Source: Methanosphaerula subterraneus
GTDB lineage: Archaea; Halobacteriota; Methanomicrobia; Methanomicrobiales; Methanospirillaceae
Assembly (NCBI RefSeq): GCF_052055875.1
Contig: NZ_CP170508.1
Coordinates: 248,001-312,000 of the forward strand
Direction of reading: 5' to 3'
Length of the DNA: 64,000 nt
Shown: in pieces, positions 41,992 through 52,042 of the stretch
Position numbering within the stretch: position 1 is the first letter of the stretch
Layout of the letters: the number at the start of each line of letters is the position of its first letter
Position numbers and translations under genes: made by a program
The notes under the pieces: generated by a model
Databases searched by the model: none
What the model was told of the DNA's origin: nothing
What the model saw: the letters and a program-made list of their open reading frames with translations, nothing else

Positions 41992-44900
41992 TCATAACTG
42001 GTTGAAGTGGATGACGATATCGTTGAAGTCGATCGCACCGTTATTGTTGAAGTCAAATGCACTGACCGGTTCATACTCTGCGATCCAGTCCATCTGGTTG
42101 AAGAACAGTACCACATCTCCAAAGTCGGAGGCGCCATTCCCGTTCAGGTCTTCATACTTTCCGTCGCCGTTCGGATCTGTCGGTGGCAGCACCGTTGACA
42201 GAATTGGGATGACTGGTCCCTGGACTGTGATATATCCGATTCTTGTCATGGTGTCGTCGCCGAGTGGATTTGAGACGGTCAGGCTGATGGAGTAGGTGCC
42301 AGGCTCTGTAAAATTATATCGTGGGTTCTGCGCTGTCCTCACTGATGCATTCTGGCCATCTCCAAAGTCCCAGATCCACCGCGTCGGTGTACCGGTTGAA
42401 GTGTCGGTGAACTGGACCGAGAGCGGGGCAGTGCCGCCGGTTGGGGTAGCCAAAAATCCAGCCGTCGGTTTGGTCGCACCGGATGATGGCGATTTAACAA
42501 GGGGTGCCCTGTCGGTATTATTTATGTTCAGTTCGGTGGGGATGGCGTATCCTTCATCACAGAAACCGTCGTGGTTGTTGTCTGCGTGAGTCTCAGAAAA
42601 ACCATTCCCGGACGGGGTTGCCCAGTAATTGCCCCCGATTGACGGGCCTCCGACGATGTTGGTGCCGGTTATTGGTTCGTCATTCCAGGTGTTTTTTGTC
42701 ATATTCCCCACAACGAGAGCATTGTACATGTTTTTGAAAAAATTGTCATAGATCCTGTTCTCCTGGGATTGATCGAGGTATACTCCTGCACCAGTACTGC
42801 CAGTGATCGTGTTATGGTTCAGAATGTTGCCATTAGAATGATAGATCTGGACACCATACTTCGTGTCCCCGGCAATGGTACTGCTGTTCAGTGTGTTACT
42901 GTCTGCTGTGAAGAACATGACACCGCAGATGGTTGCGCCGGTGATGATGTTCTTATCCAGTGCATTGCCGGCTGAGTTATAGATGGAGATGCCATGGTTT
43001 CTATTCTCCATGATCGAGGTGTTCCTGATGGTATTTCTGTCGCTTGCGGTGGTCAGGAAGACGCCGTCCCCATTGTCACTCAGTATGGTATCAGTGACCA
43101 GATTCTCACTGCTCCCTGCATAGAGCACGATCCCATACTTGTCATTTTCTGAAGTCCTGACCTGCTGGATAGTGCCGGCGCAGGCATTCAGATAATAGAT
43201 CCCATAATCCCAGTGGCTTACATTGACATTTTTTATCGTAACGCCTGTCAAAGGGTTGTCTGGATTCTTTGAGACAAAGATCCCTGCCGACCCTTCACTG
43301 TTCTGTCCGCTGATCTGATGGCCCTGACCATCGAAGATGACATTTGATGCCCTGATCTCAATTCCTACTGGATTCTGACAATCGATAATGTCGCGGTTGA
43401 GCAGGTAAGTGCCTGGTTGATCGATCACAAGAGGCCCTGACACGATAATCTTCCCGTCTGTTCTTATCATCTCTTTTGAGGTGACTGCGTCAACCCGCCC
43501 GGATCCATAGAGCATATCCCTTCCCGGGTCCCCGAGGTCGACAGCCCCATCAACCAGTGCCGTTCTGATCTGGTCCGGGGTGAGAGACGGGCTACTACTC
43601 CAGAGAAGTGCTGCAATCGCTGCTATATGTGGGGCTGCGGCACTGGTCCCGTAGAAACGACTGGGAAACCCACCAGATCCGGTCACCGTGACTCCGTCGA
43701 TCCCACAGAGGTCGGGCTTCTGCCGTGTCTCATGGTGAGGGTACACAATCGTGACTGGACCGCGGGAGGAGAAAGGCTCCAGTTGGTTGGGCGATGCCGC
43801 GCCGAGGGCACCAATTGTCAGGACATCGGGCACTGCAGCCTGACCACTGATCGAATCAGCGGAGACCAGATTATCCGGACTGATCGATGTTCCCGAACTG
43901 GTATAAACCTGCAGCTCAAGGGTTCGTGACTCTGCCAGGTTCATGTAATTGTTCACATCGAGTTCGGCGCTGACCGTGTAGGATCTATCATTGGAATAGG
44001 AGATCCATTCAACGGGATCCGCATTTCCGGTCTGGGCATTTGTGCTTCTTTTGATGGTGACTCCTGAAAATGGGTATTGTTCGGTCAGGTACAGGTCGTA
44101 ATCGTTCGCAGAACTGCCGAACTTATCGTCCCACTGAAGAACGGCCCTGACGCTTCCGCCTGGCGGGATACTGAGGTAGATCTTTTTTCTAGAATCTGAT
44201 CTACCGGCACTGAAGTCCTGCCACCCGCTTCCGTCATCGAAAAATGCCCCCTGGTAATGTTTCTGTGCATAGTTCCCAGCAGAGGTGACATAAACGAGAT
44301 TTTCAGTCTGAAGTTTCTCCTGGATATGGGTCGCGACCGAACCGTCCTCGAAGAATGGTTCACCCAACCAGGAGATGTCATCGACGATCACCGAGCAGCC
44401 GGCTTCTGCCAGGGCGTCCACTGCCCGATTAAACGCGATCGTGTTTGTTCCGGTATCATAGAAGTACAGGTCCGCATCCGGGGCAATATCGTGAATGATC
44501 TCGAGCATGGCGGTCCCTTCATCACCCCCGACTGAGTTTGAGAGGATATGAAGGCTGGAGGGCAGGTTCCCGGATGCCTCTGCCTCCTGCCAGTGGTCAA
44601 CACCGGTGGAGATTACCCCGACCTTCACTCCCTGACCTGAGAGTCCTGTGTTTCTCCGGAGCTGATCTGCCCTGAGGATCTGGTCCCCCTGGGTGGTTAC
44701 CGAACCTGTATTGGCGAGTGGTGGGATCACCGTCTGGATTGATCTGATCCATGCCTCTGCAGCCAGACCCGGGAGGTCACTGACCCGGACCCAAGCGGCC
44801 ACGCAGTGAGTACCTTCATCGCGGTCGGTGATTTCAACGCACCAGCGGTCAAGACTTCCTGAATGGGTGGAATCAGCCACCCGGATATAAACGAAGACCT

Positions 44901-45144
44901 CGTCGGAGGAGGTCCCATCGACTCCAGTCTGTCGGATAACTCCTTTTGAAGTTTCCTCCCAGGTCTCCCCGGGCAGGAGAAACCGTTCATCGACCAGTGG
45001 CAGGAGGTCTGAACTTATTTTCTCCTCCCAGGCTGACATTGCCGGTCGGACAGATGATTCTGACTGGATAAGCGCTTCAGAGGGAGTTATGAACAGGCAG
45101 AACAGGAGAATGATAATGATGGATACCTGGAGGATATGACGCAT
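41992..45144 (-). CDS. Secreted subtilase-like protein with NosD/beta-helix, PKD and dockerin-like regions
   Basis: 1050 residues. A signal peptide covers about 1-24. The S8 peptidase-like domain spans about 150-555: Asp183 in VISTGVD, oxyanion Asn291 in TSAGN and Ser501 in YGTSAAAPH. The usual His motif HGT is replaced by DEGT (Glu209). From about 570 to 870 there are right-handed beta-helix (NosD-type) repeats with phrases such as NRNHGISIYNS. A PKD domain (about 875-960, WDFGDG) follows, and the end carries two Ca-binding EF-like motifs, DPNGDGKYEDLNGNG and DFNNNGAIDFND, as in dockerins. Probably exported and cell-surface or extracellular. Confidence 0.85.
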   Translation of the reverse strand: MRHILQVSIIIILLFCLFITPSEALIQSESSVRPAMSAWEEKISSDLLPLVDERFLLPGETWEETSKGVIRQTGVDGTSSDEVFVYIRVADSTHSGSLDRWCVEITDRDEGTHCVAAWVRVSDLPGLAAEAWIRSIQTVIPPLANTGSVTTQGDQILRADQLRRNTGLSGQGVKVGVISTGVDHWQEAEASGNLPSSLHILSNSVGGDEGTAMLEIIHDIAPDADLYFYDTGTNTIAFNRAVDALAEAGCSVIVDDISWLGEPFFEDGSVATHIQEKLQTENLVYVTSAGNYAQKHYQGAFFDDGSGWQDFSAGRSDSRKKIYLSIPPGGSVRAVLQWDDKFGSSANDYDLYLTEQYPFSGVTIKRSTNAQTGNADPVEWISYSNDRSYTVSAELDVNNYMNLAESRTLELQVYTSSGTSISPDNLVSADSISGQAAVPDVLTIGALGAASPNQLEPFSSRGPVTIVYPHHETRQKPDLCGIDGVTVTGSGGFPSRFYGTSAAAPHIAAIAALLWSSSPSLTPDQIRTALVDGAVDLGDPGRDMLYGSGRVDAVTSKEMIRTDGKIIVSGPLVIDQPGTYLLNRDIIDCQNPVGIEIRASNVIFDGQGHQISGQNSEGSAGIFVSKNPDNPLTGVTIKNVNVSHWDYGIYYLNACAGTIQQVRTSENDKYGIVLYAGSSENLVTDTILSDNGDGVFLTTASDRNTIRNTSIMENRNHGISIYNSAGNALDKNIITGATICGVMFFTADSNTLNSSTIAGDTKYGVQIYHSNGNILNHNTITGSTGAGVYLDQSQENRIYDNFFKNMYNALVVGNMTKNTWNDEPITGTNIVGGPSIGGNYWATPSGNGFSETHADNNHDGFCDEGYAIPTELNINNTDRAPLVKSPSSGATKPTAGFLATPTGGTAPLSVQFTDTSTGTPTRWIWDFGDGQNASVRTAQNPRYNFTEPGTYSISLTVSNPLGDDTMTRIGYITVQGPVIPILSTVLPPTDPNGDGKYEDLNGNGASDFGDVVLFFNQMDWIAEYEPVSAFDFNNNGAIDFNDIVIHFNQL

Positions 45145-45251
45145 GAGCGAACAGTCATTACCCTGTCTGATAATAGGTTAAATCTTCTGGTTCATCTTTC
45201 TGTCACCAGGGTTTGGGAGAGATGGAGACCCCTATTCCTGGCAGGGGTCCT

Positions 45252-45755
45252 TTACACTCTCAAGAGCGTGGGCAGTGTTCGCGCCCATGATGCTATTGCA
45301 TTCCAGTCCCGAAAGTCGCCGGATGGGATCTTCGCCATCTCCATCATCTTCCTTGAGACGAACGAGAGCTGTGTCGGGTCCAGCCTGCCGGCAAAGAGGG
45401 TCGTCGCCACCGGTTGCAGGGGGGTGAGCGAACTGTGGAGTTTTTTCATTCCATATTCGACCGACCCGGCTTCTTTTGATACCGGAGATATCCCAACAGC
45501 AAATGCTGCCACCGGTACGTTTATGAGTTCCTCTCGATGCTGTCCAACGAACTTTCCGACATCCCCTACCATCCGTCCCATGTAAAGCGGGGCACCGATC
45601 ACTATGGCATTATTGCCGGCGAGGGAGGAGACCTTCTTCATCTCGGCAACTTCAACGGTGTTTCCTGTGGATTCCAGTTCTTTTCCAACAGCCTGGGCGA
45701 TCTCAGCTGTAGAACCTTTCCGTGATATGTACGCGATAAGAATTCGGCCTGCCAT
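45252..45755 (-). CDS. Flavodoxin-domain protein (HemG-like)
   Basis: 167 residues with the FMN-binding flavodoxin fold: ILIAYISRKGSTAEIAQAVG phosphate loop, IVIGAPLYMGRM, and AAFAVGIS. Similar to menaquinone-dependent protoporphyrinogen oxidase HemG and to stand-alone flavodoxins of methanogens. Role as an electron carrier is inference. Single gene, convergent with nothing near; the AT-rich stretch beyond its start (45756-45800) suits a promoter. Confidence 0.85.
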   Translation of the reverse strand: MAGRILIAYISRKGSTAEIAQAVGKELESTGNTVEVAEMKKVSSLAGNNAIVIGAPLYMGRMVGDVGKFVGQHREELINVPVAAFAVGISPVSKEAGSVEYGMKKLHSSLTPLQPVATTLFAGRLDPTQLSFVSRKMMEMAKIPSGDFRDWNAIASWARTLPTLLRV

Positions 45756-45924
45756 AATTATTAGTTGTATACGTGAACAGGACGCCTAAATAATTACCTG
45801 ATACCTTCTCTGAAAGTATTTCCTGAGAGAGTTGGCCTGATTTCAATCTCCCTGGTACACAGACCGGATCCTTTTTCCGGCAGTACTCCTATCTCCTCCT
45901 GATCTTTCCATCAGGAGATCTTCC

Positions 45925-46953
45925 GTGCTTCTGGTCACCTCCATCACCATGCTGCTTGCGTTCACTTTCACCTTTACCAATGGGTTTCAGGACGCCAGTT
46001 CGGTGGCTGCCACGTTCATCGCCTCCCGATCCGCGTCACCCCGGCAGGGGATTCTTCTGGTAGCAGGGATGGGCTTTTTTGGGGCGATTCTTGGCGGAAG
46101 TGCGGTGGCCATGACCATATCCGGGCTTCTCACCCTCGCTCCGGGTGAAGAACTGATCTCCATCGTTCTGGTGGCGCTCATCGCTGCAGCGGCATGGAAC
46201 ATCGTCACCTGGAGATTCGGACTCCCCTCCTCGTCCACCCATGCCCTGATTGGAGGACTGACAGGGGCGGGGATCGCTGCCTCTGGCCTCTCCGGTATCT
46301 CCTGGGGCTTATCAGAACTGGTGACACCCCCCTACCTGATGACTGGTATGATAAAGCTCCTGTTCTTTCTGGTTATCTCGGTGGGAATCGGTTTCTTCGG
46401 AGGATACCTGATGCGGAGGACCACCCGCCTGCTCTTAAGAAACGCACGGCGGTCGGTGAACCGGGATATCATAAGACTGAACTGGATTGCGGCGGTGATC
46501 ATGGGCTTCTCGAACGGGGCAAATGACGCACAGAAACAGATGGGTATCATCGGCCTGGTCCTTTTTTCCGGAGGTCTCACTGCAGGTCCTGAGGTGCCCT
46601 TCTGGGCACGACTGGGCTGTGCCCTGCTGCTGGCGGCGGGGACCATTGGGGGGGGATGGCGGATCATGGCTACGCTTGGAAGAAAGATCTTCAGGATTGA
46701 TCCGATTCATTCGTTTGATTCCCAGGTCTCTTCAGGGGTGACCATCGCCCTCTCCACACTTGTCGGGGCTCCGATCTCCTCCACCCATATCATCACCACC
46801 TCGATCATTGGGGTGGGTGCAGCGGAGAACCCTCTGCGGGTCCAGTGGTCGGTGGGAATGCAGATTCTCATCACCATGCTCATGACCATCCCGGTGACAC
46901 TCTGCATAGCGGCTGTCTTGTATCTGGTTGCATCACCATTCATCGGAGGCTGA
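45925..46953 (+). CDS. pit: PiT-family inorganic phosphate permease
   Basis: 342 residues, about ten membrane helices. The duplicated PiT signature is clear: TNGFQDASSVAATFI at the N-terminus and SNGANDAQKQMGII at about residue 195, plus SSSTHALIGG and SSTHIITTSIIG. GTG start at 45925 with AGGAGAT eleven bases upstream. It is followed after 6 bp by a PhoU-like DUF47 gene, the usual Pit accessory. Confidence 0.92.
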   Translation: MLLVTSITMLLAFTFTFTNGFQDASSVAATFIASRSASPRQGILLVAGMGFFGAILGGSAVAMTISGLLTLAPGEELISIVLVALIAAAAWNIVTWRFGLPSSSTHALIGGLTGAGIAASGLSGISWGLSELVTPPYLMTGMIKLLFFLVISVGIGFFGGYLMRRTTRLLLRNARRSVNRDIIRLNWIAAVIMGFSNGANDAQKQMGIIGLVLFSGGLTAGPEVPFWARLGCALLLAAGTIGGGWRIMATLGRKIFRIDPIHSFDSQVSSGVTIALSTLVGAPISSTHIITTSIIGVGAAENPLRVQWSVGMQILITMLMTIPVTLCIAAVLYLVASPFIGG

Positions 46954-46959
46954 ATTATT

Positions 46960-47625
46960 ATGGCAGATAAAGAAGGTACTGGCCGAAAATGGAAAGATAT
47001 CGGGATTCTGGACGCGGTATTTCCAATGCGGTATGACTTTGAGCAGATGCTTGTAGACCAGGCCGATCGGACTCTTGAAGGGATTGAGGAGTTTGTACAC
47101 TGGCTGGAACACGCTGCACATGAAGAGCCGGTTGCGTTGCAGCACCGGGAGGACATGGTGGACGCCCTCCGGTATGATCTGGAGGAGAAACTTCGAGATG
47201 CCTTCTCCACCCCGTTTGACAGGCAGGATATCTATAGCCTCTCACGTCAGATGGACTATATTTTGAACTATGCGCATGAGACCTCACGGGAGATGTATGC
47301 CTTTTCAGTTCTTCCGGATAGACCGATCATGGATATGTCTCATGCCCTCCTCAGGGGAACCGGGCAGCTCAGCAGAGGAGTAAAGAAGATGAACTCCAAC
47401 CAGAAGACGATCTGGACGATCATCCAAGAGGCCCGCAAGGCTATGCGCGAGATCGATGATGCCTATATCTATGGAATGAAGGATCTGTTCCAGACGGTTG
47501 ATTTCATGTCGGCCATGAAAAAACGCGAGATCTACCACCATTTAAGAGATGCCGGGAGGGCGCTTCGGGCAACGGTCGACCTGCTTCACAAAGCCGTGGT
47601 GGTCATCGATATTTCAGATGAGTAA
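46960..47625 (+). CDS. DUF47/PhoU-like Pit accessory protein
   Basis: 221-residue, mostly helical cytosolic protein of the PhoU-like DUF47 family, with two helical repeats rich in E/D and H that bind metals in relatives (FVHWLEHAAHEEPVAL, EKLRDAFSTPFDRQDIYSLSRQMDYILNYAHE split over residues 40-110). It probably regulates the adjacent phosphate permease. The 3' end overlaps the convergent gene at 47586. Confidence 0.9.
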   Translation: MADKEGTGRKWKDIGILDAVFPMRYDFEQMLVDQADRTLEGIEEFVHWLEHAAHEEPVALQHREDMVDALRYDLEEKLRDAFSTPFDRQDIYSLSRQMDYILNYAHETSREMYAFSVLPDRPIMDMSHALLRGTGQLSRGVKKMNSNQKTIWTIIQEARKAMREIDDAYIYGMKDLFQTVDFMSAMKKREIYHHLRDAGRALRATVDLLHKAVVVIDISDE

Positions 47626-48173
47626 GGGGAGGGGCTGGTATCCGGCGTCTGGTGGTCTGAACTCACGGTGATCTCTCCTCCGGTGATTACAACCGGTGCG
47701 ACCCCGGTCTGGTTCCAGGAGAAGGTCAACTGGTGGACGATCTTTTTTGGGATCATCTCCGGTGATGTCTGAAACAGGATGGAGATCCGTGGATCTGTCA
47801 GGTTCCCGGTGCCGGCCTGCAGGTCTTCTGGTGTACGTGAAGAATCAGATGCCGGCTGATAGAGTTGTGTGAGCATGTCGCCCTGAATATCCATAAGGAC
47901 CTTATTTGTCTCCTTGTCCTGCACCTCGACCCTGGTGAGGACAAGTCCCAGATCAGCGAATTGGGATGTTTCCAGTTCATAGCCAAGGGTTATTGTTCCG
48001 TTGCTCATTACGGGAACCGGAGGGGATGGAACTGTTATCGTTACATTCGGTGTCGGTTTTTGAAGTGGTGGGGTATTGATGAAGGAGAGTGCGATACCTC
48101 CTATAATGGCCACCAGAAGGATGCCAATGAAGAGAATCGTGAACCATTTTGAGATACTCCCCGTCCCTGTCAT
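47586..48173 (-). CDS. Membrane-anchored protein of unknown function
   Basis: 195 residues from ATG 48173; the frame is open to 48266 and starts further upstream remain possible. One membrane helix (WFTILFIGILLVAIIGGIALSF) near the N-terminus, then a Pro/Thr/Val-rich linker and an extracytoplasmic beta-rich domain (ITLGYELETSQFADLGLVLT). I do not recognise the family. It overlaps the convergent DUF47 gene by 40 bp. Confidence 0.65.
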   Translation of the reverse strand: MTGTGSISKWFTILFIGILLVAIIGGIALSFINTPPLQKPTPNVTITVPSPPVPVMSNGTITLGYELETSQFADLGLVLTRVEVQDKETNKVLMDIQGDMLTQLYQPASDSSRTPEDLQAGTGNLTDPRISILFQTSPEMIPKKIVHQLTFSWNQTGVAPVVITGGEITVSSDHQTPDTSPSPYSSEISMTTTAL

Positions 48174-48358
48174 AGTGTATGCCCTGCACAGGAATTTGTT
48201 CCCCATTGTATTAATGAGATACTCATTTTTTCCCATCCTCTGGGACATTCCGCCTCCGAGTCTCAACTCTCTGACTGGATCTTCCTACCAGGTCCTGATA
48301 GGTGGATGACTTTTTGGGGATCTGTCTGGTTTTATACTCCAAAAGACCATTGAGAACT

Positions 48359-49069
48359 ATGGAGACAGTTCTTGAAAGGATCAGAACAGACCTGAAGAAC
48401 AGTAGTGATATATCGACACAAAAGAATTTTCAGCGGTTCTTTAAAGAAGAGGTTCGATATTACGGAGTCAAGGCCGCAACCGTCAGCAGGATCGCAAAAA
48501 AATACTGGGGAGAGATCAAATCCCTTGACAAGCAGGAGGTATTCAAACTCTGTGAAGAACTGTATTCTTCCGATTACTGTGAAGAGGCCTTTATCGTCTC
48601 TAACTGGGTCCCCAACCTGGCCGATAGATTTGATAGTGCCGATCTCGCACTGTTCAGGACCTGGATTGAAAAATATATCAACAATTGGGCGAAGTGCGAC
48701 GGCTTCTGCAATCATACCATCGGCACCTTTATTGTCATGTTTCCCGAGTGCATCGGGGAGTTAAAGAGATGGACATTATCTGAGAACCGGTGGCTGAAGA
48801 GGGCGTCGGCGGTCTCGTTGATCATCCCTGTAAAGCACGGGGCATTCCTTGACGATGTCTTTGAGATTGCCGATTGTTTACGAACAGATGGGGATGATAT
48901 GGTCCAGAAAGGATATGGTTGGCTGCTCAAGGAGGCGAGTCGTCAGCATCAGGATGAGGTATTTCTATATATTTTAAGGAACAGAAGCACGATGCCGCGG
49001 ACTGCGCTGCGGTACGCCATAGAACTGATGCCACCTGAGCGAAGAACAGAGGCGATGAAGCGGGAATGA
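48359..49069 (+). CDS. AlkD-like DNA alkylation repair protein
   Basis: 236 residues of the HEAT-like DNA alkylation repair family, which excises alkylated bases such as 3- and 7-alkylpurines. Motifs: FFKEEVRYYGVKAATVSRIAK near the N-terminus, INNWAKCDGFCNHTIG holding the conserved Asp, RWLKRASAVSLI, and MVQKGYGWLLKEA. ATG 48359 lies about 28 bp after TTTATACT, so the message may be leaderless; the longer upstream frame is not supported. Confidence 0.85.
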   Translation: METVLERIRTDLKNSSDISTQKNFQRFFKEEVRYYGVKAATVSRIAKKYWGEIKSLDKQEVFKLCEELYSSDYCEEAFIVSNWVPNLADRFDSADLALFRTWIEKYINNWAKCDGFCNHTIGTFIVMFPECIGELKRWTLSENRWLKRASAVSLIIPVKHGAFLDDVFEIADCLRTDGDDMVQKGYGWLLKEASRQHQDEVFLYILRNRSTMPRTALRYAIELMPPERRTEAMKRE

Positions 49070-49236
49070 TCGGGATACTGGACCCTGATGGCGCGGCCAT
49101 TTGAGGTGAAATCAAATTGTTCGTCATTTTTTCTTTCTCTTTCCTCCTCCCAATCTCTCTCCCTTTTTGAACAGTGATCCCCTATATATCGGGAGGAGAC
49201 GAAATATATGAGAGAATTTCTGCTCATCAGGTTTCT

Positions 49237-49257
49237 CTCTCATTTCTGAAATGAGAG
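49237..49257. promoter_or_regulatory. 21-bp perfect palindrome upstream of the amino acid permease
   Basis: CTCTCATTTC and GAAATGAGAG are perfect inverted arms around a single T. AAATATATG at 49202-49210 is a good box A, placing the palindrome near the transcription start and 55 bp before GTG 49312. It is a likely operator or a leader hairpin. Confidence 0.5.
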
Positions 49258-49311
49258 TCTGGTGAGCGAGGATCGTTCCGGAGGAAGGTCCGGATCACTT
49301 CGGAGCGGAAT

Positions 49312-50607
49312 GTGCACCATCCAAAACAATTTCCAGCCACCCTGGGATTACCGCAGATCATCGCCCTCTATATCGGCGCAGTATTGGGGTCAGGGATCAT
49401 GTTCCTTCCAGGAGTGGTCGCAGACTCTGCGGGGCCGGCATCATTACTCGCCTGGGTACTGATGAGTCTGCTGGTCATACCCATGGCGCTGACGATGGGG
49501 CTCTTATCGATCAAATTCCCCAACTCGGGAGGGGTATCCCATTTCGTCTCCAGGGCGTTCAATCCTGATGTCGGGTCGTTGATCGGCTGGTTCTTCCTCC
49601 TTTCTGTCGTGGTCGGAGCACCGGTGATCGCCCTGGTCGGCGCCGGATATGCCTGCGCTGCCATCGGGCTCGGGGACTCATACCGGCTGATTCTTGCAGC
49701 ATTCATCCTGCTGACTGGGATTTTGACCAATTACGTGGGGATGAAGGTGACCAGCCAGATCCAGATGGCCGTTGTCGTGACCACCATCGTCATTCTGGTG
49801 AGTGCATTCGCCGGCAGTGTCCTCACCGTCGATCCGCAGAACTTCACGCCCTTTATGCCCTTTGGTTGGGAGAGTGTCGGACAGGCTGCAACCCTGATCT
49901 TCTGGTCCTTCCTCGGGTGGGAGGCGATATCTCATATCTCCGAAGAGTTTGAGGATCCTGAACGTGATGTTGTGAAGGGGACGATGATCGCGGCCCTGGT
50001 GATCGGAGTTCTGTACATCGGGACAGCCTTTGTCGTCATCGGAACCCACAGTTATGGTCCTGGCATTTCGGATGTCTCGCTGATTCATCTGATCAACATC
50101 ACATTTGGTCCGTACGGCATGATCTTCGCAGGCCTTGCTGCCCTCTTCATCTGCATAGCACCCGTGATCGCCTATATCGGAGCGGCTTGCAGATTGGCAT
50201 ACTCACTCTCCATCACTGGATATGCACCGACGTTCCTCTCCCGTCTGTCGGATCGGTTCCAGACCCCGGTCGGAGGACTCTGGTTCCTGGCCGTCTGTTT
50301 CACCATCATGCTCTGGATCTTCAACAGCGGAGTCCTCTCCCTGTCGACCCTGATCCAGCTCCCCAACGCCACGTTCATCCTGACCTATCTGGGTGGGTGT
50401 GCCGCCGGCGTGGTTCTCCTGAAGGACCGGAGGTTTGGGATGCTGTTCAGTGCGATCTCGCTCGCGATGACTGCGGTGGTCTTTCTTTTTGTTGGTTGGA
50501 CGGTCATCTATCCTGCAATCATCACCCTTGTCTGGGGAGGGTTCATGATGTACCGAAGAAGGACCAAACAACGTGGATGTGAAGAAGCGGGGTCTGGGGC
50601 TCCCTGA
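49312..50607 (+). CDS. APC-family amino acid permease
   Basis: 431 residues, about twelve hydrophobic helices. Helix 1 carries IGAVLGSGIMFLPG, the APC substrate-binding break, and FWSFLGWEAISHISEEFEDPERDV is the typical segment after helix 6. General look is that of the YjeH-type neutral amino acid transporters; substrate and direction not assignable. GTG start is chosen because the homology begins a few residues later and a GGAG lies upstream. Confidence 0.86.
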   Translation: MHHPKQFPATLGLPQIIALYIGAVLGSGIMFLPGVVADSAGPASLLAWVLMSLLVIPMALTMGLLSIKFPNSGGVSHFVSRAFNPDVGSLIGWFFLLSVVVGAPVIALVGAGYACAAIGLGDSYRLILAAFILLTGILTNYVGMKVTSQIQMAVVVTTIVILVSAFAGSVLTVDPQNFTPFMPFGWESVGQAATLIFWSFLGWEAISHISEEFEDPERDVVKGTMIAALVIGVLYIGTAFVVIGTHSYGPGISDVSLIHLINITFGPYGMIFAGLAALFICIAPVIAYIGAACRLAYSLSITGYAPTFLSRLSDRFQTPVGGLWFLAVCFTIMLWIFNSGVLSLSTLIQLPNATFILTYLGGCAAGVVLLKDRRFGMLFSAISLAMTAVVFLFVGWTVIYPAIITLVWGGFMMYRRRTKQRGCEEAGSGAP

Positions 50608-50836
50608 ACTGCGCGAACGTGGACCTGCTCTGTGGGATATTCGTCACTAACCGCATCCCACATCCTGGTTTGATAGGATCTCTCGCCGAAGAAAGAGAGC
50701 CTGCCCGGTAACCTTCTATAATCCATTTATCGTGAGACTCCGTAATCGATCCAGTCCTCATAGGTTATGGAGATCAGACTTCTGAGGCTTTGGGGAACCG
50801 TAAATAGAAAAAGAACTGATATAATATTGAGCGTCT

Positions 50837-52042
50837 ATGCAGTACACCTTCGCCTCCAGGATGGGGAAGACCCCACGGTCATTCATCAGGGAGATCCTCA
50901 AAGTTACGGAACGACCGGAGATCATTTCTTTTGCTGGGGGGCTTCCAAGTCCAGCTTTGTTCCCGGTTGAGAGACTGGCAGAGACTGCGAAGGCTGTGAT
51001 AATGGAGGATGGACCAGCAGCTCTTCAATATGCCACCACCGAGGGGCATCTGCCTCTTCGCGAATGGATCGCTGAGCGGTACCATAGCCGGCTCGGTATG
51101 GATGTTTCTCCTGATGAGATCCTGATCACCAACGGTTCACAGCAAAGCCTCGATCTTATCGGAAAGGTATTCATCGATCCGGGTTCGCGGGTCGCTATCG
51201 AACGACCTGGCTATCTTGGGGCAATCCAGGCTTTCTCCCTCTTTGAGCCGGAGTTCTTGGGTGTTCCGCTCACAGAAGAAGGTCCTGATCCGGCAGTCCT
51301 CCACGCTGTCCTTACTGATGAGAACCCGCGTATATTCTATGGAGTTCCCAACTCGCAGAACCCTTCGGGCATAACCTGGTCGATTGAGAACAGGCACAGA
51401 ATCGCTGAAGAGATACAGAGATCGGAGACAATCCTGATTGAGGATGATGCATATGGCGAACTCCGGTTCAGTGGAGATCAGATGCCGGCGATGCGCTCCT
51501 TCCTGCCCGATCAAACGGTGATGACCGGTTCGTTTTCAAAAATTATCGCGCCTGGGATGCGTATGGGCTGGATCTGTGCTCCACACGAGATCATGGAACA
51601 GATCATCACCGCCAAGCAGGGGACTGACCTTCACTCTAACATCCTGAGCCAGAGGATCATCGCCCGGTTCCTGGCTGACTATTCCATCGATGAGCATATC
51701 AGCAAAATCACTGATGCCTATGCGCACCAGCGCGACTGTATGCTTGCAGCGATTAAAGAGCATTTCCCGGAGGGGGTCACATGTACAAGGCCTGAGGGGG
51801 GTATGTTCCTCTGGGTCACGCTGCCGGACAGGTACTCATCGACAGAACTCTTCAAGCGGGCGCTGGCAGAGAACGTAGCAATCCTACCGGGTGTCCCGTT
51901 CTATGCCGATGGAGGGGGGGAGTCAACGATGCGGTTGAACTTCTCAAATGCCAGTGAAGAACAGATATGGGAAGGGATCTCGAGACTTGGAAAGGTGCTC
52001 CACCAGTACCTGCTGGCCGGCACGACCGTCACCAATAATTAA
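50837..52042 (+). CDS. PLP-dependent class I aminotransferase
   Basis: 401 residues of the fold-type I family related to LysN/MocR catalytic domains. ISFAGGLPSPALFP and LQYATTEGHLPLREWIAERY are the N-terminal arm; NPSGITWS, EDDAYGELRF and GSFSKIIAPGMRMGW (catalytic Lys) follow, and MRLNFSNASEEQI holds the substrate-binding Arg. It may act on 2-aminoadipate, aromatic or branched amino acids. A TATA-like run lies very close upstream (50800-50828), suggesting a short leader. A T-run at 52119-52124 is a likely terminator. Confidence 0.9.
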   Translation: MQYTFASRMGKTPRSFIREILKVTERPEIISFAGGLPSPALFPVERLAETAKAVIMEDGPAALQYATTEGHLPLREWIAERYHSRLGMDVSPDEILITNGSQQSLDLIGKVFIDPGSRVAIERPGYLGAIQAFSLFEPEFLGVPLTEEGPDPAVLHAVLTDENPRIFYGVPNSQNPSGITWSIENRHRIAEEIQRSETILIEDDAYGELRFSGDQMPAMRSFLPDQTVMTGSFSKIIAPGMRMGWICAPHEIMEQIITAKQGTDLHSNILSQRIIARFLADYSIDEHISKITDAYAHQRDCMLAAIKEHFPEGVTCTRPEGGMFLWVTLPDRYSSTELFKRALAENVAILPGVPFYADGGGESTMRLNFSNASEEQIWEGISRLGKVLHQYLLAGTTVTNN

